Shown here: positions 8,410-19,200 of the stretch, in pieces | Numbering within the stretch: position 1 is the first letter of the stretch | How the letters are laid out: each line of letters begins with the position of its first letter | Assembly: GCF_014930365.1 (NCBI RefSeq) | Contig: NZ_JABXWI010000007.1 | Coordinates: 248,001 to 312,000, forward strand | DNA: 64,000 bases | Reading direction: 5' to 3' | Origin: Streptomyces caniscabiei | Lineage (GTDB): Bacteria; Actinomycetota; Actinomycetes; Streptomycetales; Streptomycetaceae | Made by a program: the position numbers and the translations under genes | Notes under the pieces: model-generated | What the model saw: the letters and a program-made list of their open reading frames with translations, nothing else | What the model was told of the DNA's origin: nothing | Database searches by the model: none

Positions 8410-9768
8410 GTGGGACGACTCTTCGGCACGGACGGCGTGCGCGGTGTCGCCAACGCGGATCTGACGGCCGAGCTGGCGCTCGGACTGTCCGTCGCGGCGG
8501 CGCACGTACTCGCCGAGGCGGGCACGTTCGAGGGCCACAAGCCGGTGGCGGTGGTCGGGCGGGATCCGCGAGCGTCCGGGGAGTTCCTGGAGGCGGCCGT
8601 CGTGGCCGGCCTCGCCAGCGCGGGCGTCGACGTGCTGCGCGTCGGTGTGCTGCCCACCCCCGCGGTGGCGTTCCTCACCGGCGAGCTGGGCGCCGACCTC
8701 GGCGTGATGCTCTCCGCCAGCCACAACGCCATGCCGGACAACGGCGTCAAGTTCTTCGCCCGCGGCGGGCACAAGCTCGCCGACGAGCTGGAGGACCGAA
8801 TCGAGGGCGTCTACGAGGAGCACCGCACCGGCGCTCCCTGGGAGCGGCCCACGGGCGCGGGCGTCGGACGCGTCCGGTCCTACGACGACGGCTTCGAGCA
8901 GTACGTCGAGCATCTGCTCGCCGCCCTCCCCAACCGGCTCGACGGGCTCAAGGTCGTCCTCGACGAGGCGCACGGTGCCGCCGCCGGGGTCTCGCCGGAG
9001 GTGTTCACCCGCGCCGGCGCCGAGATCGTCACGATCGGGGCCGAGCCGGACGGGCTCAACATCAACGACGGGTGCGGCTCGACCCACCTCGGGCCGCTGA
9101 AGGCCGCCGTCCTGGAGCACGGGGCGCACCTCGGGATCGCGCACGACGGGGACGCGGACCGGTGCCTCGCGGTGGACCACGAGGGCAACGAGGTCGACGG
9201 GGACCAGATCCTCGCGGTGCTCGCGCTGGCGATGCGGGAGCGCTCCGCGCTGCGGGCCGACACGGTCGTGGCGACGGTCATGTCCAACCTCGGCTTCAAG
9301 CTGGCGCTGGAGCGGGAGGGGCTGCGGCTGGTGCAGACCGCCGTCGGTGACCGGTATGTGCTGGAGGAGATGAAGGAGCACGGGTACGCGCTCGGGGGCG
9401 AGCAGTCCGGGCATGTGATCATCTCCGACCACGCGACGACCGGCGACGGCACGCTGACCGGGCTGCTGCTGGCGGCCCGGGTCGCGCAGACCGGACGTAC
9501 GCTCCAGGAGCTGGCCGGAGTGATGGAGCGGTTGCCGCAGGTGCTGATCAATGTGCCGGACGTGGACCGGTCGCGGGTGTCCACGTCTGCGGAGCTGGCG
9601 GCGGCGGTGGGGGAGGCCGAGGCCGAACTGGGGTCCACGGGGCGGGTGTTGTTGCGGCCGTCCGGGACCGAGCCGTTGGTGCGGGTGATGGTGGAGGCGG
9701 CGGACATCGAGCAGGCGCGGGCGGTTGCGGGGCGGCTGGCGGATGCGGTGAAGTCGGCGCTCGGCTGA
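8410..9768 (+). CDS. glmM: Phosphoglucosamine mutase
   Basis: Interconverts glucosamine-6-phosphate and glucosamine-1-phosphate, feeding UDP-GlcNAc and peptidoglycan synthesis. The start is GTG 8410, giving 452 residues from MGRLFGTDGVRGVAN. The active-site phosphoserine is S104 in SASHNAMPDNG. The metal loop is DGDADRC, the sugar-binding loop GGEQSGH, and the phosphate-binding loop RPSGTEPLVR is near the C-terminus. It works directly after GlmS, which is encoded about 5 kb away on the other strand. Confidence 0.97.
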   Translation: MGRLFGTDGVRGVANADLTAELALGLSVAAAHVLAEAGTFEGHKPVAVVGRDPRASGEFLEAAVVAGLASAGVDVLRVGVLPTPAVAFLTGELGADLGVMLSASHNAMPDNGVKFFARGGHKLADELEDRIEGVYEEHRTGAPWERPTGAGVGRVRSYDDGFEQYVEHLLAALPNRLDGLKVVLDEAHGAAAGVSPEVFTRAGAEIVTIGAEPDGLNINDGCGSTHLGPLKAAVLEHGAHLGIAHDGDADRCLAVDHEGNEVDGDQILAVLALAMRERSALRADTVVATVMSNLGFKLALEREGLRLVQTAVGDRYVLEEMKEHGYALGGEQSGHVIISDHATTGDGTLTGLLLAARVAQTGRTLQELAGVMERLPQVLINVPDVDRSRVSTSAELAAAVGEAEAELGSTGRVLLRPSGTEPLVRVMVEAADIEQARAVAGRLADAVKSALG

Positions 9769-9817
9769 ATCGCCGGGTAGGGGTGTGGGGTTCTGTGCGG
9801 TGCGGGCTGCGGGTTCG

Positions 9818-9861
9818 TCGTGGCTTGTCGCGCAGTTCCCCGCGCCCCTGACGGGGCGCGG
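9818..9861 (+). repeat. Dispersed hairpin element, copy 4
   Basis: Core CGCGCAGTTCCCCGCGCCCC with a perfect 9-bp stem (9840-9848 / 9853-9861). It fills the gap between the convergent glmM and DUF389 genes and ends at the base before the stop codon of the latter, so it could serve as a bidirectional terminator. Confidence 0.75.
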
Positions 9862-10782
9862 TCAACGGGTCTTGGACCACAGCCACTTCTGTAGGAGCAG
9901 GGTGAGGGTGCCTGCCAGGATGATGCCCAGGAGGTTCAGGAGCAGTTGCTCCGTGGAGCCCACCGTCTGCTTCGTGTCGCCGTAGGCCAGGGCGACCGCG
10001 GCGTTCGCGGCGGCCGGGACCGTGGTGACCGAGATGGCCACCCCGACCAGGGCACCGGACTTGGCCGAGGTCAGGGAGAGGGTGCCGGCGATGCCCGCCA
10101 GGACGGCCACGATGAAGGAGAAGGCGTCGGGGGCGTAGACGAAGGCGGTGTTGGGGCGGTCGGCCTCCAGCTTGGCCTCGGTGAAGTACCCGAGCGCGTC
10201 CATGAAGAGGCTGAAGGCGACCGTCGCCGCCATGGCCGCCGCGAAGCCCACGAGCAGGGCGATCAGCGAGCGCAGGGCGAGGCGCGGGTGGCGTTGGACG
10301 ATGGACGTGCTGATGCCCGCCAGGGGGCCGAACTCGGGGCCGACCGCCATCGCGCCGACGATCAGGACCGCGTTGTCGAGGACCACGCCGCAGGCCGCGA
10401 TCATCGTGGCGAGGGTGATGAAGGCCACGTAGGTGACGGAGAGCGTCGACTCCTCGTGGGTCGCGTCCGTCAGGTGCTCCCAGATGACCGCGTCGGCGCC
10501 CTCACCCGGGGCGTCCTTCTCGGCCTTGTCGGCGCGTTCGGAGAGCGACAGGTCGATGTTCTCGACGGCGATGGATCCGGTGCGGTCCAGGTCCAACGCC
10601 CTTAGTGCGCCGATCAGTTCGTCGCCCGCCTCGCGTGCCACGTCGCACATGACGACGTCTCCGGCGGGGTTGCGGGCGGCACCCGGTACGACGACGAGGT
10701 GGGTGCACCCGACCGTGCCCTCGATCAGGCGCACCACGTCGTCGGTCCGGTCGGCCGGGGTGATCAGGCGCAGATGCAGCAT
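9862..10782 (-). CDS. DUF389 family integral membrane protein
   Basis: The 306-residue protein has a soluble N-terminal half (about 1-105) beginning MLHLRLITPADRTDDVV. The membrane half has five or six hydrophobic helices and the family hallmark segment NAVLIVGAMAVGPEFGPLAGIS. The C-terminus ends in a helix followed by KWLWSKTR. DUF389 proteins are widespread in actinobacteria and have no agreed function; transport has been suggested. It lies 31 bases downstream of coaA on the same strand, so co-transcription is likely. Confidence 0.85.
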   Translation of the reverse strand: MLHLRLITPADRTDDVVRLIEGTVGCTHLVVVPGAARNPAGDVVMCDVAREAGDELIGALRALDLDRTGSIAVENIDLSLSERADKAEKDAPGEGADAVIWEHLTDATHEESTLSVTYVAFITLATMIAACGVVLDNAVLIVGAMAVGPEFGPLAGISTSIVQRHPRLALRSLIALLVGFAAAMAATVAFSLFMDALGYFTEAKLEADRPNTAFVYAPDAFSFIVAVLAGIAGTLSLTSAKSGALVGVAISVTTVPAAANAAVALAYGDTKQTVGSTEQLLLNLLGIILAGTLTLLLQKWLWSKTR

Positions 10783-10813
10783 GCCCGCAGGGTAGTCGGC
10801 CCGGGTGACGGGG

Positions 10814-11803
10814 CTACAGCTTGCGCAGGCTCAGGCGGCGCACCTTGTGGTCGGCGCCCTTGCGGATGATGAGGGTGGCGCGGCCGCGGGTGGGGGCGAT
10901 GTTCTCGACCAGGTTGGGCTTGTTGATGGTGCGCCAGAGGGTGCGGGCGTAGTCGAGGGCGTCGTCCTCGGAGACCTGGGTGTACTTGCGGAAGTACGAG
11001 TCGGGGTTCTGGAACGCGGTCTGGCGGAGCTTCTTGAAGCGGTTGAGGTACCAGCGCTCGATGTCGTCGGCGCCGGCGTCGACGTACACGCTGAAGTCGA
11101 AGTAGTCGGCGAGACCGACGCGGGTGCGGCCGTCCTGGCCGGGGAGGGCGGGCTGGAGGACGTTCAGTCCCTCGACGATGAGGATGTCGGGGCGGCGGAC
11201 CGTGAGCCGCTGGTCGGGGACGATGTCGTAGACGAGGTGGGAGTAGACGGGGGCCGTCACCTCGCCCTTGCCGGCCTTGATGTCCGCGACGAAGCGGGTC
11301 AGGGCCCGGCGGTCGTACGACTCGGGGAAGCCCTTGCGGGAGACCAGGCCGCGTTCCTGGAGGTCCTTCATGGGGAGCAGGAAACCGTCGGTGGTGACCA
11401 GTTCGACGCGCGGGTGTTCGGGCCAGCGGGCCAGGAGGGCCTGGAGGAGGCGGGCGACGGTCGACTTGCCGACGGCCACGGAGCCGGCGACGCCTATGAC
11501 GAACGGGGTGCCGGACTGGGAGCCCTGCTCGCCCAGGAAGGTGTTCAGCGCGCCGCGCAGGCCGTCCGTGGCGCCCACGTAGAGATTGAGGAGCCGGGAC
11601 AGCGGCAGATAGATGTCCCGTACCTCGTCGAGGTCGATGACATCGCCCAGACCGCGCAGCTTCTCGACCTCCTCGGCGTTCAGCGGGAGCGGCGTCTTTT
11701 CGCGCAGCGCGCTCCACTCGGCACGGGTGAGGTCGACGTAGGGAGTCGCCTCCGGCCTGGGCCGGTGGGCGCTCCGCGGCAACGAGGAGACCGGTGAGAT
11801 CAC
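10814..11803 (-). CDS. coaA: Pantothenate kinase, type I
   Basis: Phosphorylates pantothenate with ATP, the first and controlling step of coenzyme A synthesis. The 329-residue protein has a Walker A loop GSVAVGKST (about 108-116), followed by family segments VTTDGFLLP, RKGFPESYD and DILIVEGLNVLQ. GTG 11803 gives the accepted length, with an N-terminal Pro/Arg-rich tail typical of Streptomyces. CoA links it to the nearby acpS, whose product transfers the phosphopantetheine arm of CoA. Confidence 0.96.
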   Translation of the reverse strand: MISPVSSLPRSAHRPRPEATPYVDLTRAEWSALREKTPLPLNAEEVEKLRGLGDVIDLDEVRDIYLPLSRLLNLYVGATDGLRGALNTFLGEQGSQSGTPFVIGVAGSVAVGKSTVARLLQALLARWPEHPRVELVTTDGFLLPMKDLQERGLVSRKGFPESYDRRALTRFVADIKAGKGEVTAPVYSHLVYDIVPDQRLTVRRPDILIVEGLNVLQPALPGQDGRTRVGLADYFDFSVYVDAGADDIERWYLNRFKKLRQTAFQNPDSYFRKYTQVSEDDALDYARTLWRTINKPNLVENIAPTRGRATLIIRKGADHKVRRLSLRKL

Positions 11804-12002
11804 AGTCCATTGTTAACGGAGTTCGAACGGGGTGGCGGGGTGGGGGCCGGTGGGCTCCGTCACGCCGGGCGGGGCGCGGTAGGGGGTTCTCCCTTCGCTG
11901 TGCGTGAACTGTGGCGAAGGTATGGACCTCGGGTGGGGGGAGGACTAGCGTCCGGGCGGTCGGGAGGGAGCCGCCTCCCGGTCGACCAGGGGGAAATGGG
12001 GG

Positions 12003-12251
12003 ATGGGGATGGTTTTCGGCGTGCGTCTGCGGTTACGCGGCGCCGTTCGACAGGGTTCTACGCGCGATGACGCGGAGCTCGCCGGACGGGTGTGCAGCGA
12101 GCTTTCGGCCGACCTGCCGGAGGAGGATCTGGGCGAGTGCCTGGACGACGCGATGGACATGTACCGGCTGGGCAGCAAGCCGCGGTGCGAGGAGGTCGAG
12201 TATCTGGGGATGGTGCGGGAGGCCATCGAACGGATAGAGGAGGGTGCTTGA
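12003..12251 (+). CDS. Small acidic hypothetical protein
   Basis: An 82-residue product (80 if ATG 12009 is used). The N-terminus is basic (RLRLRGAVRQG). The rest is predominantly helical and acidic (DDAELAGRVCSELSADLPEEDLGECLDDAMDMYRLG). There are three cysteines, one at CEEVEYLGM, and no known domain that I recognise. It is convergent with the NAD(P)HX repair gene, 56 bases away. The base composition is normal for the window, and codon third positions support coding. Confidence 0.55.
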   Translation: MGMVFGVRLRLRGAVRQGSTRDDAELAGRVCSELSADLPEEDLGECLDDAMDMYRLGSKPRCEEVEYLGMVREAIERIEEGA

Positions 12252-12307
12252 CCGCGGGTGCGGTGCGTGCCGTGGGGGCCGTGCGGGCGGGGTGGGCGGG
12301 GTGGGCC

Positions 12308-13747
12308 TCAGGAGGTGACATCCCGCCAGGCCGCCGGGATCGAGTCCGCCACGTCGTGGGCGCTCGTCGGGGCGCCTTCGGCGGCGTAGCGGCCTGCCAG
12401 GCCGTGGAGGTAGGCCGCCGTGCTCGCCGCGTCCAGGGGGGAGAGGCCGGCGGCCAGGAGGGAGCCCGCCAGGCCGGAGAGGACGTCGCCGCTGCCGGCC
12501 GTCGCCAGCCAGGGGGTGCCGGTGGCGTTGGCGCGGACCGGGGTGGTGGGGTCCGGGGTGGCGATCAGGGTGGTGGAGCCCTTGAGGAGGACCGTGGCGT
12601 CGTAGGCGCGGGCCAGGTCGCGTACGGCGGTGAGGCGGGCGGCCTCGACCTCCTCCCGGGCGATGCCCAGGAGAGCGGCCGCCTCTCCCGCGTGCGGGGT
12701 CATCAGGGTCGGGGCCTCGCGGGTGCGGACCGTGTCGCGGTCGGCGAGGCGCAGGCCGTCCGCGTCCAGGAGGACCGGGACGTCGGAGGCGAGGGCCTCG
12801 GCGACGGGGGCCGGGTCGTCGCCCGCGCCCGGGCCCGCGACCCAGGCCTGCACTCGGCCCGCGTTCTTCGGGCCGGTGTTCGAGACGAGGGTCTCCGGGT
12901 AGCGGGCGAGGACCGCGTCGGCGGCGGCGCCCACGTAGCGGACGGCGCCCGCGCCGCCGCGCAGGGCGCCCGCGACCGCGAGGACGGCCGCGCCCGGGTA
13001 GCGGGCGGAGCCCGCCGCGATGCCCACGACTCCTCGGCGGTACTTGTCGCTCTCGCCGGTGGGGCGGGGGAGGAGGGCGGCCACGTCGGCGTGTTGGAGG
13101 GACTCCAGGGCGGGGGTGGGCGGGAGGGTCTCCGCCAGGCCGATGTCGATCAGACGGACCGTGCCGGCGTACGCGCGGGCCGGGTCGATCAGCAGGCCCG
13201 GCTTGTGCGTGCCGAAGGTGACGGTGAGGTCGGCGCGGACGGCTGCGCCGTGCACCTCGCCCGTGTCCGGCTCGATGCCGCTCGGGAGGTCCACGGCGAC
13301 GACCAGCGCCCGTGACGTGGCGGCGAGTTCGGCGAGCGGGGCGGCGTCGGGGCGGAGGCCGCCCTTGCCGCCGATGCCGACGATGCCGTCCAGGACGAGG
13401 TCGGCTCGGTGGACGGCGCGGGACGCCTCGTGGGGTGGGAGCACGGTGCCGCCCGCTCGGCGCAGGGCGGTCAGGGCGGCGGGGTGGGTGCGGTCGGGGG
13501 CGAGCAGTACGGCGGTGACGCCCGCGCCTCGCCTTGCCAGGCGGGCGGCCGCGTACAGGGCGTCGCCGCCGTTGTCGCCGCTGCCGGTGAGGACGACGAC
13601 GCGGCTGCCGTACACCCGGCCGAGGAGGTCGGCGCAGGCCGTGGCCAGGCCGGCGGCGGCGCGTTGCATCAGGGCGCCCTCGGGGAGGCGGGCCATGAGG
13701 GTGCGTTCGGCTGTGCGGACGGTTTCTACGCGGTGGGCTGAGCGCAT
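12308..13747 (-). CDS. nnr: Bifunctional NAD(P)H-hydrate epimerase / ADP-dependent dehydratase
   Basis: Repairs damaged NADHX and NADPHX. The N-terminal YjeF_N domain (about 1-215) epimerises the R and S hydrates, with the nucleotide loop LTGSGDNGGDALYAAARL. The C-terminal ribokinase-like domain (about 225-479) dehydrates the S form using ADP, with AGPGAGDDP, DADGLRL, MTPHAGEAA and the anion-hole motif TAGSGDVLSG. The start is ATG 13747 (MRSAHRVETVRTAE); upstream codons encode a proline-rich tail without homology. The two-domain fusion is the usual bacterial arrangement. Confidence 0.94.
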   Translation of the reverse strand: MRSAHRVETVRTAERTLMARLPEGALMQRAAAGLATACADLLGRVYGSRVVVLTGSGDNGGDALYAAARLARRGAGVTAVLLAPDRTHPAALTALRRAGGTVLPPHEASRAVHRADLVLDGIVGIGGKGGLRPDAAPLAELAATSRALVVAVDLPSGIEPDTGEVHGAAVRADLTVTFGTHKPGLLIDPARAYAGTVRLIDIGLAETLPPTPALESLQHADVAALLPRPTGESDKYRRGVVGIAAGSARYPGAAVLAVAGALRGGAGAVRYVGAAADAVLARYPETLVSNTGPKNAGRVQAWVAGPGAGDDPAPVAEALASDVPVLLDADGLRLADRDTVRTREAPTLMTPHAGEAAALLGIAREEVEAARLTAVRDLARAYDATVLLKGSTTLIATPDPTTPVRANATGTPWLATAGSGDVLSGLAGSLLAAGLSPLDAASTAAYLHGLAGRYAAEGAPTSAHDVADSIPAAWRDVTS

Positions 13748-13978
13748 GGGACGAGTCTGCCTTGTCCTTGGGGGCGGTTGGGGGCGGTTGGGGGTGGGGC
13801 GGGGGTTCCTGGGCACCCTCCGCTGTGCTTGGGCGGGGGTGGGGTTCCGCTGCTCGGCGGTGACGAGGCGCCGCCTGCGCCCACCCGTGCCGCCCCAGCG
13901 GCACGATTGCCCGCAGGGGGGTGGGGTGGGGCAGGGCAGGGGCAGGGGCAGGGCAGGGGCGGGGGCGAAGCCCCCGCT
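13748..13978. repeat. G-tract-rich spacer with tandem GGGCAGG repeats
   Basis: This 231-bp gap lies between acpS and nnr. 13770-13814 holds five runs of four or five G separated by short loops, a good quadruplex pattern on the + strand. 13916-13965 is a run of (G)GGGCAGG-type repeats. The last bases, 13959-13977, form an 8-bp hairpin GCGGGGGC/GCCCCCGC next to the acpS stop codon, which may terminate acpS transcription (minus strand). Confidence 0.5.
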
Positions 13979-14350
13979 TCACCCCTCCGCGATCACCACC
14001 GCCGAGGCCACCCCCGCGTCGTGGCTCAGGGAGATGTGCCAGGACTGGACGCCCAGTTCGGAGGCGCGGGACGCGACCGTGCCGGTGACGCGGAGGCGGG
14101 GCTGGCCCGAGGGTTCGACGTAGACCTCCGCGTCGGTCCAGCGCAGGCCGCTGGGCGCGCCGAGGGCCTTGGCGAGGGCCTCCTTCGCGGCGAAGCGGGC
14201 CGCGAGGGAGGCGATGCCCCGGCGTTCGCCGCTGGGGAGGAGGAGCTCGCTCGGGAGGAAGAGGCGGTCGGCCATGCTGGGCGTGCGCTCCAGCGAGGCA
14301 CGGAAACGGTCGATCTCGGCGACGTCGATGCCGACTCCGATGATGGGCAT
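13979..14350 (-). CDS. acpS: Holo-[acyl-carrier-protein] synthase
   Basis: Transfers 4'-phosphopantetheine from CoA to the acyl carrier protein. From ATG 14350 the product has 123 residues and starts MPIIGVGIDVAEIDRFR, with the Mg-binding aspartate in GIDVAEIDR. The second metal motif is FAAKEALAKALG, and the C-terminal segment is WHISLSHDAG. Earlier in-frame starts run into the adjacent MITE and are not credible. It lies immediately upstream of nnr, as in many actinobacteria. Confidence 0.96.
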   Translation of the reverse strand: MPIIGVGIDVAEIDRFRASLERTPSMADRLFLPSELLLPSGERRGIASLAARFAAKEALAKALGAPSGLRWTDAEVYVEPSGQPRLRVTGTVASRASELGVQSWHISLSHDAGVASAVVIAEG

Positions 14351-14363
14351 GATCCGCACCCTA

Positions 14364-14547
14364 GGGCCTGTCGTTCGGATCACGCCTGGGCCGCGGGGCG
14401 TGGCACGCACATCTGCCGCCTGTCGTCGGTCCCCAACGCTCCGCGTTGGCTGCCTCCTCCGCCTCGCAGCTGCACGCGCCACGCCCCGCTCACCGGCAGC
14501 CAACAGGCGCCGTCACCCGAAGCCGGCATGATCCGAACGACAGGCCC
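14364..14547. mobile_element. 184-bp IS5-type MITE
   Basis: Perfect 19-bp terminal inverted repeats, GGGCCTGTCGTTCGGATCA (14364-14382) and its complement (14529-14547), are flanked on both sides by CTA (14361-14363 and 14548-14550). That is the 3-bp target duplication expected of IS5-group elements. Inner arms containing CCACGCCCCGC extend the pairing, and CCAACGC/GCGTTGG (14433-14439 / 14443-14449) forms an internal hairpin. There is no transposase, so it must be mobilised by a related IS elsewhere in the genome. It lies 14 bases upstream of the acpS start codon and 30 bases after glmS (minus strand). Confidence 0.85.
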
Positions 14548-14576
14548 CTAACCCCAGCGGTGCGGGCCCCGGCCGC

Positions 14577-16424
<1,848 letters not shown>

Positions 16425-16550
16425 GTTTACCCCTGTGTCGTGTCGTTCGCGACCTGTCGTGTGACGTATGTGACTGTACGTGACAGGTTGGTGCGGGGTG
16501 GTGCATCGGGTTCGGGGTGGGGGTTCCGAGCGTCGCGGGGTGTCGGGTGC

Positions 16551-16620
16551 GTCGTGGCTTGTCGCGCCCACGCGGCGGAGCCGCAAAGTGACACAGCCTC
16601 GCGCCCCTGGCGGGGGCTTC
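16551..16620 (+). repeat. Variant dispersed element, copy 7, in the glmS-alr divergent spacer
   Basis: It opens with GTCGTGGCTTGTCGCGC like the other copies and closes with GCGCCCCTGGCGGGGGC, but the middle GCAGTTCCCC is replaced by about 30 bases (CCACGCGGCGGAGCCGCAAA and onward). Unlike the other copies it lies between two divergent starts, 28 bases before alr. Confidence 0.55.
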
Positions 16621-16647
16621 GGTGCCCTCTGCGACACTGGGGCTGAC

Positions 16648-17808
16648 ATGAGTGAGACAGCACCTGTGCCGCACGCGCCGCTTCGGGCCCGTGCGGAGAT
16701 CGATCTGGACGCCCTGCGGGCCAATGTGCGGACGCTGCGCGCGGCGGCGCCGGGCGCCGAGCTGATGGCCGTCGTCAAGTCGGACGCCTACGGCCACGGG
16801 GCGGTGCGGTGTGCGCGGGCCGCGGTCGAGGCGGGCGCCACCTGGCTGGGGACGGCCACGCCCGAGGAGGCGCTGGCGCTGCGCGCGGCGGGTCTGACGG
16901 GTCGGCTGATGTGCTGGCTGTGGGCGCCGGGCGGACCCTGGCGCGAGGCGGTCGAGGCGGATCTCGATGTCGCGGTCAGCGGGTTGTGGGCGCTGCGGGA
17001 GGTCACCGAGGCCGCCCGGCTGGCGGGTCTGCGGGCCCGGGTGCAGCTGAAGGCGGACACCGGGCTCGGCCGCAACGGCTGCCAGCCCGAGGACTGGCCG
17101 GAGTTGGTCGCCGAGGCGCTGCGGGCCGAGGCCGAGGGGCTCGTGAAGATCACCGGGCTCTGGTCGCACCTCGCGTGCGCCGACGAGCCGGGGCACCCCT
17201 CCATCGACGCCCAGCTCACCCGCTTCCGCGACATGGTGGCGTTCGCCGAGGGCCGGGGCGTCCGCCCGGAGGTGCGGCACATCGCCAACTCGCCCGCCAC
17301 GCTCACCCGGCCGGACGCGCACTTCGACCTCGTCCGGACGGGCATCGCGGTCTACGGCATCTCGCCCAGCCCGGAGCTGGGCAGTTCGGCCGACCTCGGA
17401 CTGCGGCCGGTGATGCGGCTCAGCGCCTCGCTCGCGCTGGTCAAGCACGTCTCCGCGGGCCACGGCGTCAGCTACGGCCACCACTACGTCACGCCCGGTG
17501 CCACCACTCTCGGACTGGTCCCCGTCGGGTACGCGGACGGTATCCCCCGGCACGCCTCCGGCAGCGGGCCCGTCCTGGTCGGCGGCAAGTGGCGGACGGT
17601 CGCGGGCCGGGTCGCCATGGACCAGTTCGTCGTCGACCTCGGCGGGGACGAACCCGCCGCCGGTGACGAGGTCGTGCTGTTCGGGGCCGGTGACGGCGGT
17701 GAACCGACCGCCGAGGACTGGGCGAAGGCGGCCGGGACCATCGCGTACGAGATCGTGACGCGCATCGGAACCCGCGTGCCGCGCGTCTACGTCGACACGG
17801 GTGAGTGA
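16648..17808 (+). CDS. alr: Alanine racemase
   Basis: A PLP enzyme that converts L-alanine to D-alanine for peptidoglycan. From ATG 16648 it has 386 residues. The PLP lysine is K44 in AVVKSDAYGHG. The second catalytic residue, the tyrosine, lies in HGVSYGHHYVT. Family segments include TGLGRNG, RHIANSPATL, VGYADGIPR and RVAMDQFVVDLG. It is divergent from glmS, so two cell-wall precursor genes share one regulatory gap. Confidence 0.96.
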   Translation: MSETAPVPHAPLRARAEIDLDALRANVRTLRAAAPGAELMAVVKSDAYGHGAVRCARAAVEAGATWLGTATPEEALALRAAGLTGRLMCWLWAPGGPWREAVEADLDVAVSGLWALREVTEAARLAGLRARVQLKADTGLGRNGCQPEDWPELVAEALRAEAEGLVKITGLWSHLACADEPGHPSIDAQLTRFRDMVAFAEGRGVRPEVRHIANSPATLTRPDAHFDLVRTGIAVYGISPSPELGSSADLGLRPVMRLSASLALVKHVSAGHGVSYGHHYVTPGATTLGLVPVGYADGIPRHASGSGPVLVGGKWRTVAGRVAMDQFVVDLGGDEPAAGDEVVLFGAGDGGEPTAEDWAKAAGTIAYEIVTRIGTRVPRVYVDTGE

Positions 17809-17952
17809 GCGGGCGCGGACGACCGGGGCCCGTGAGGATGTGAGTCCCGGGCACCTGTGCACACGTAGGTGAAAGAGGAACGAGACGGGTAACTCCGTAC
17901 AGGCGTGCGGAGCGACAGTGGTACCGGACAGGTCGGCGAAGAGGAGCGGGAC

Positions 17953-19200
17953 GTGAGCGAGAGCAGCGCCGAGGCCGTGGAGGCCGTCGCGAGCGCGGCC
18001 GCCGCCACGGCCGCGTCCGGCGACGGGATCTGGCGCAGAGCCGGGGTCGCGGGGGCGGCGATAGGCGTCGTCGCGGCGGGCGCGGCGGCCGGCGTCGCCA
18101 TAGAGCGGCTCACCGTCGGGCGCGGCATGCGCAGGAAGGCGCGTTTGGCGCTCGACTCCACCGGCCCGTACGGGGCGCTGCGCGGCGTCCCCGCCAAGGC
18201 GGTCGCCGACGACGGCACCGAGCTGTACTACGAGGTCGACGACGTCGAGCCCGAGGCGAGCCTCACGCCCCGCAGGCGCCGCCTCTTCGGCCGCAAGGCC
18301 CCGGCGCCCGTCACCGTCGTCTTCAGTCACGGCTACTGCCTCAACCAGGACTCCTGGCACTTCCAGCGGGCCGCGCTGCGCGGTGTCGTCAGGACCGTGC
18401 ACTGGGACCAGCGCAGCCACGGCCGTTCCGGGCGCGGGGTGTCCGGTGCGCGCGACGGGCTGCCGGTCACCATCGACCAGCTGGGCCGTGACCTCAAGGC
18501 CGTCATCGACGCGGCGGTGCCGGAGGGGCCCATCGTGCTCGTCGGCCACTCCATGGGCGGCATGACCGTGATGGCGCTGGCCGCGCACTACCCGGAGCTG
18601 ATCCGGGAGCGGGTCGTCGCCGTCGCCCTGGTCGGTACGTCGTCGGGGCGGCTCGGCGAGGTCAACTTCGGGCTGCCCGTGGCGGGCGTCAACGTGGTGC
18701 GGCGGGTGCTGCCGGGGGTGCTGCGGGCGCTCGGTCAGCAGGCCGCGCTGGTGGAGCGGGGGCGGCGGGCGACCGCCGATCTGTTCGCCGGGATCATCAA
18801 GCGGTACTCGTTCGCGTCGCGGGACGTCGATCCGGCGGTCGCGCGGTTCGCCGAACGGATGATCGAGAGCACGCCGATCGACGTCGTCGCCGAGTTCTAT
18901 CCGGCCTTCACCGAGCACGACAAGACCGAGGCGCTCGCGGCGTTCACCGAGCTGCCGGTGCTGGTGCTGGCCGGCGTCAAGGACCTGGTCACGCCGAGCG
19001 AGCACAGCGAGGCCATCGCCGATCTGCTGCCGGACGCGGAGTTGGTGCTCGTGCCGGACGCGGGGCATCTGGTGATGCTGGAGCACCCCGAGGTGGTGAC
19101 CGACCGGCTGGCCGACCTGCTCACCCGCGCGGGGGCCGTGCCGGCGGGGGCTACCGTAAGTGGTTATGGAAGCGCCAGCAGCACCGCACGTCCCGGGTGA
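17953..19200 (+). CDS. Alpha/beta hydrolase with N-terminal membrane anchor
   Basis: From GTG 17953 (GAGGAGCGG upstream) the product has 415 residues. The N-terminal ~65 residues are Ala/Gly-rich with a hydrophobic segment (GVAGAAIGVVAAGAAAGVA), so membrane anchoring is likely. The hydrolase core has the nucleophile elbow GHSMGG, an acidic residue in LAGVKDLVTP, and the catalytic histidine in DAGHLVMLEHP. The substrate is unknown. It overlaps the tsaE start by about 35 bases. An upstream GTG (17905) would add 16 residues. Confidence 0.85.
   Translation: MSESSAEAVEAVASAAAATAASGDGIWRRAGVAGAAIGVVAAGAAAGVAIERLTVGRGMRRKARLALDSTGPYGALRGVPAKAVADDGTELYYEVDDVEPEASLTPRRRRLFGRKAPAPVTVVFSHGYCLNQDSWHFQRAALRGVVRTVHWDQRSHGRSGRGVSGARDGLPVTIDQLGRDLKAVIDAAVPEGPIVLVGHSMGGMTVMALAAHYPELIRERVVAVALVGTSSGRLGEVNFGLPVAGVNVVRRVLPGVLRALGQQAALVERGRRATADLFAGIIKRYSFASRDVDPAVARFAERMIESTPIDVVAEFYPAFTEHDKTEALAAFTELPVLVLAGVKDLVTPSEHSEAIADLLPDAELVLVPDAGHLVMLEHPEVVTDRLADLLTRAGAVPAGATVSGYGSASSTARPG

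Noticed and set aside
16425..16650. glmS ribozyme/riboswitch upstream of glmS
   Set aside because: The leader is short and shows none of the conserved pseudoknot core. The ribozyme is a Firmicutes-type feature.
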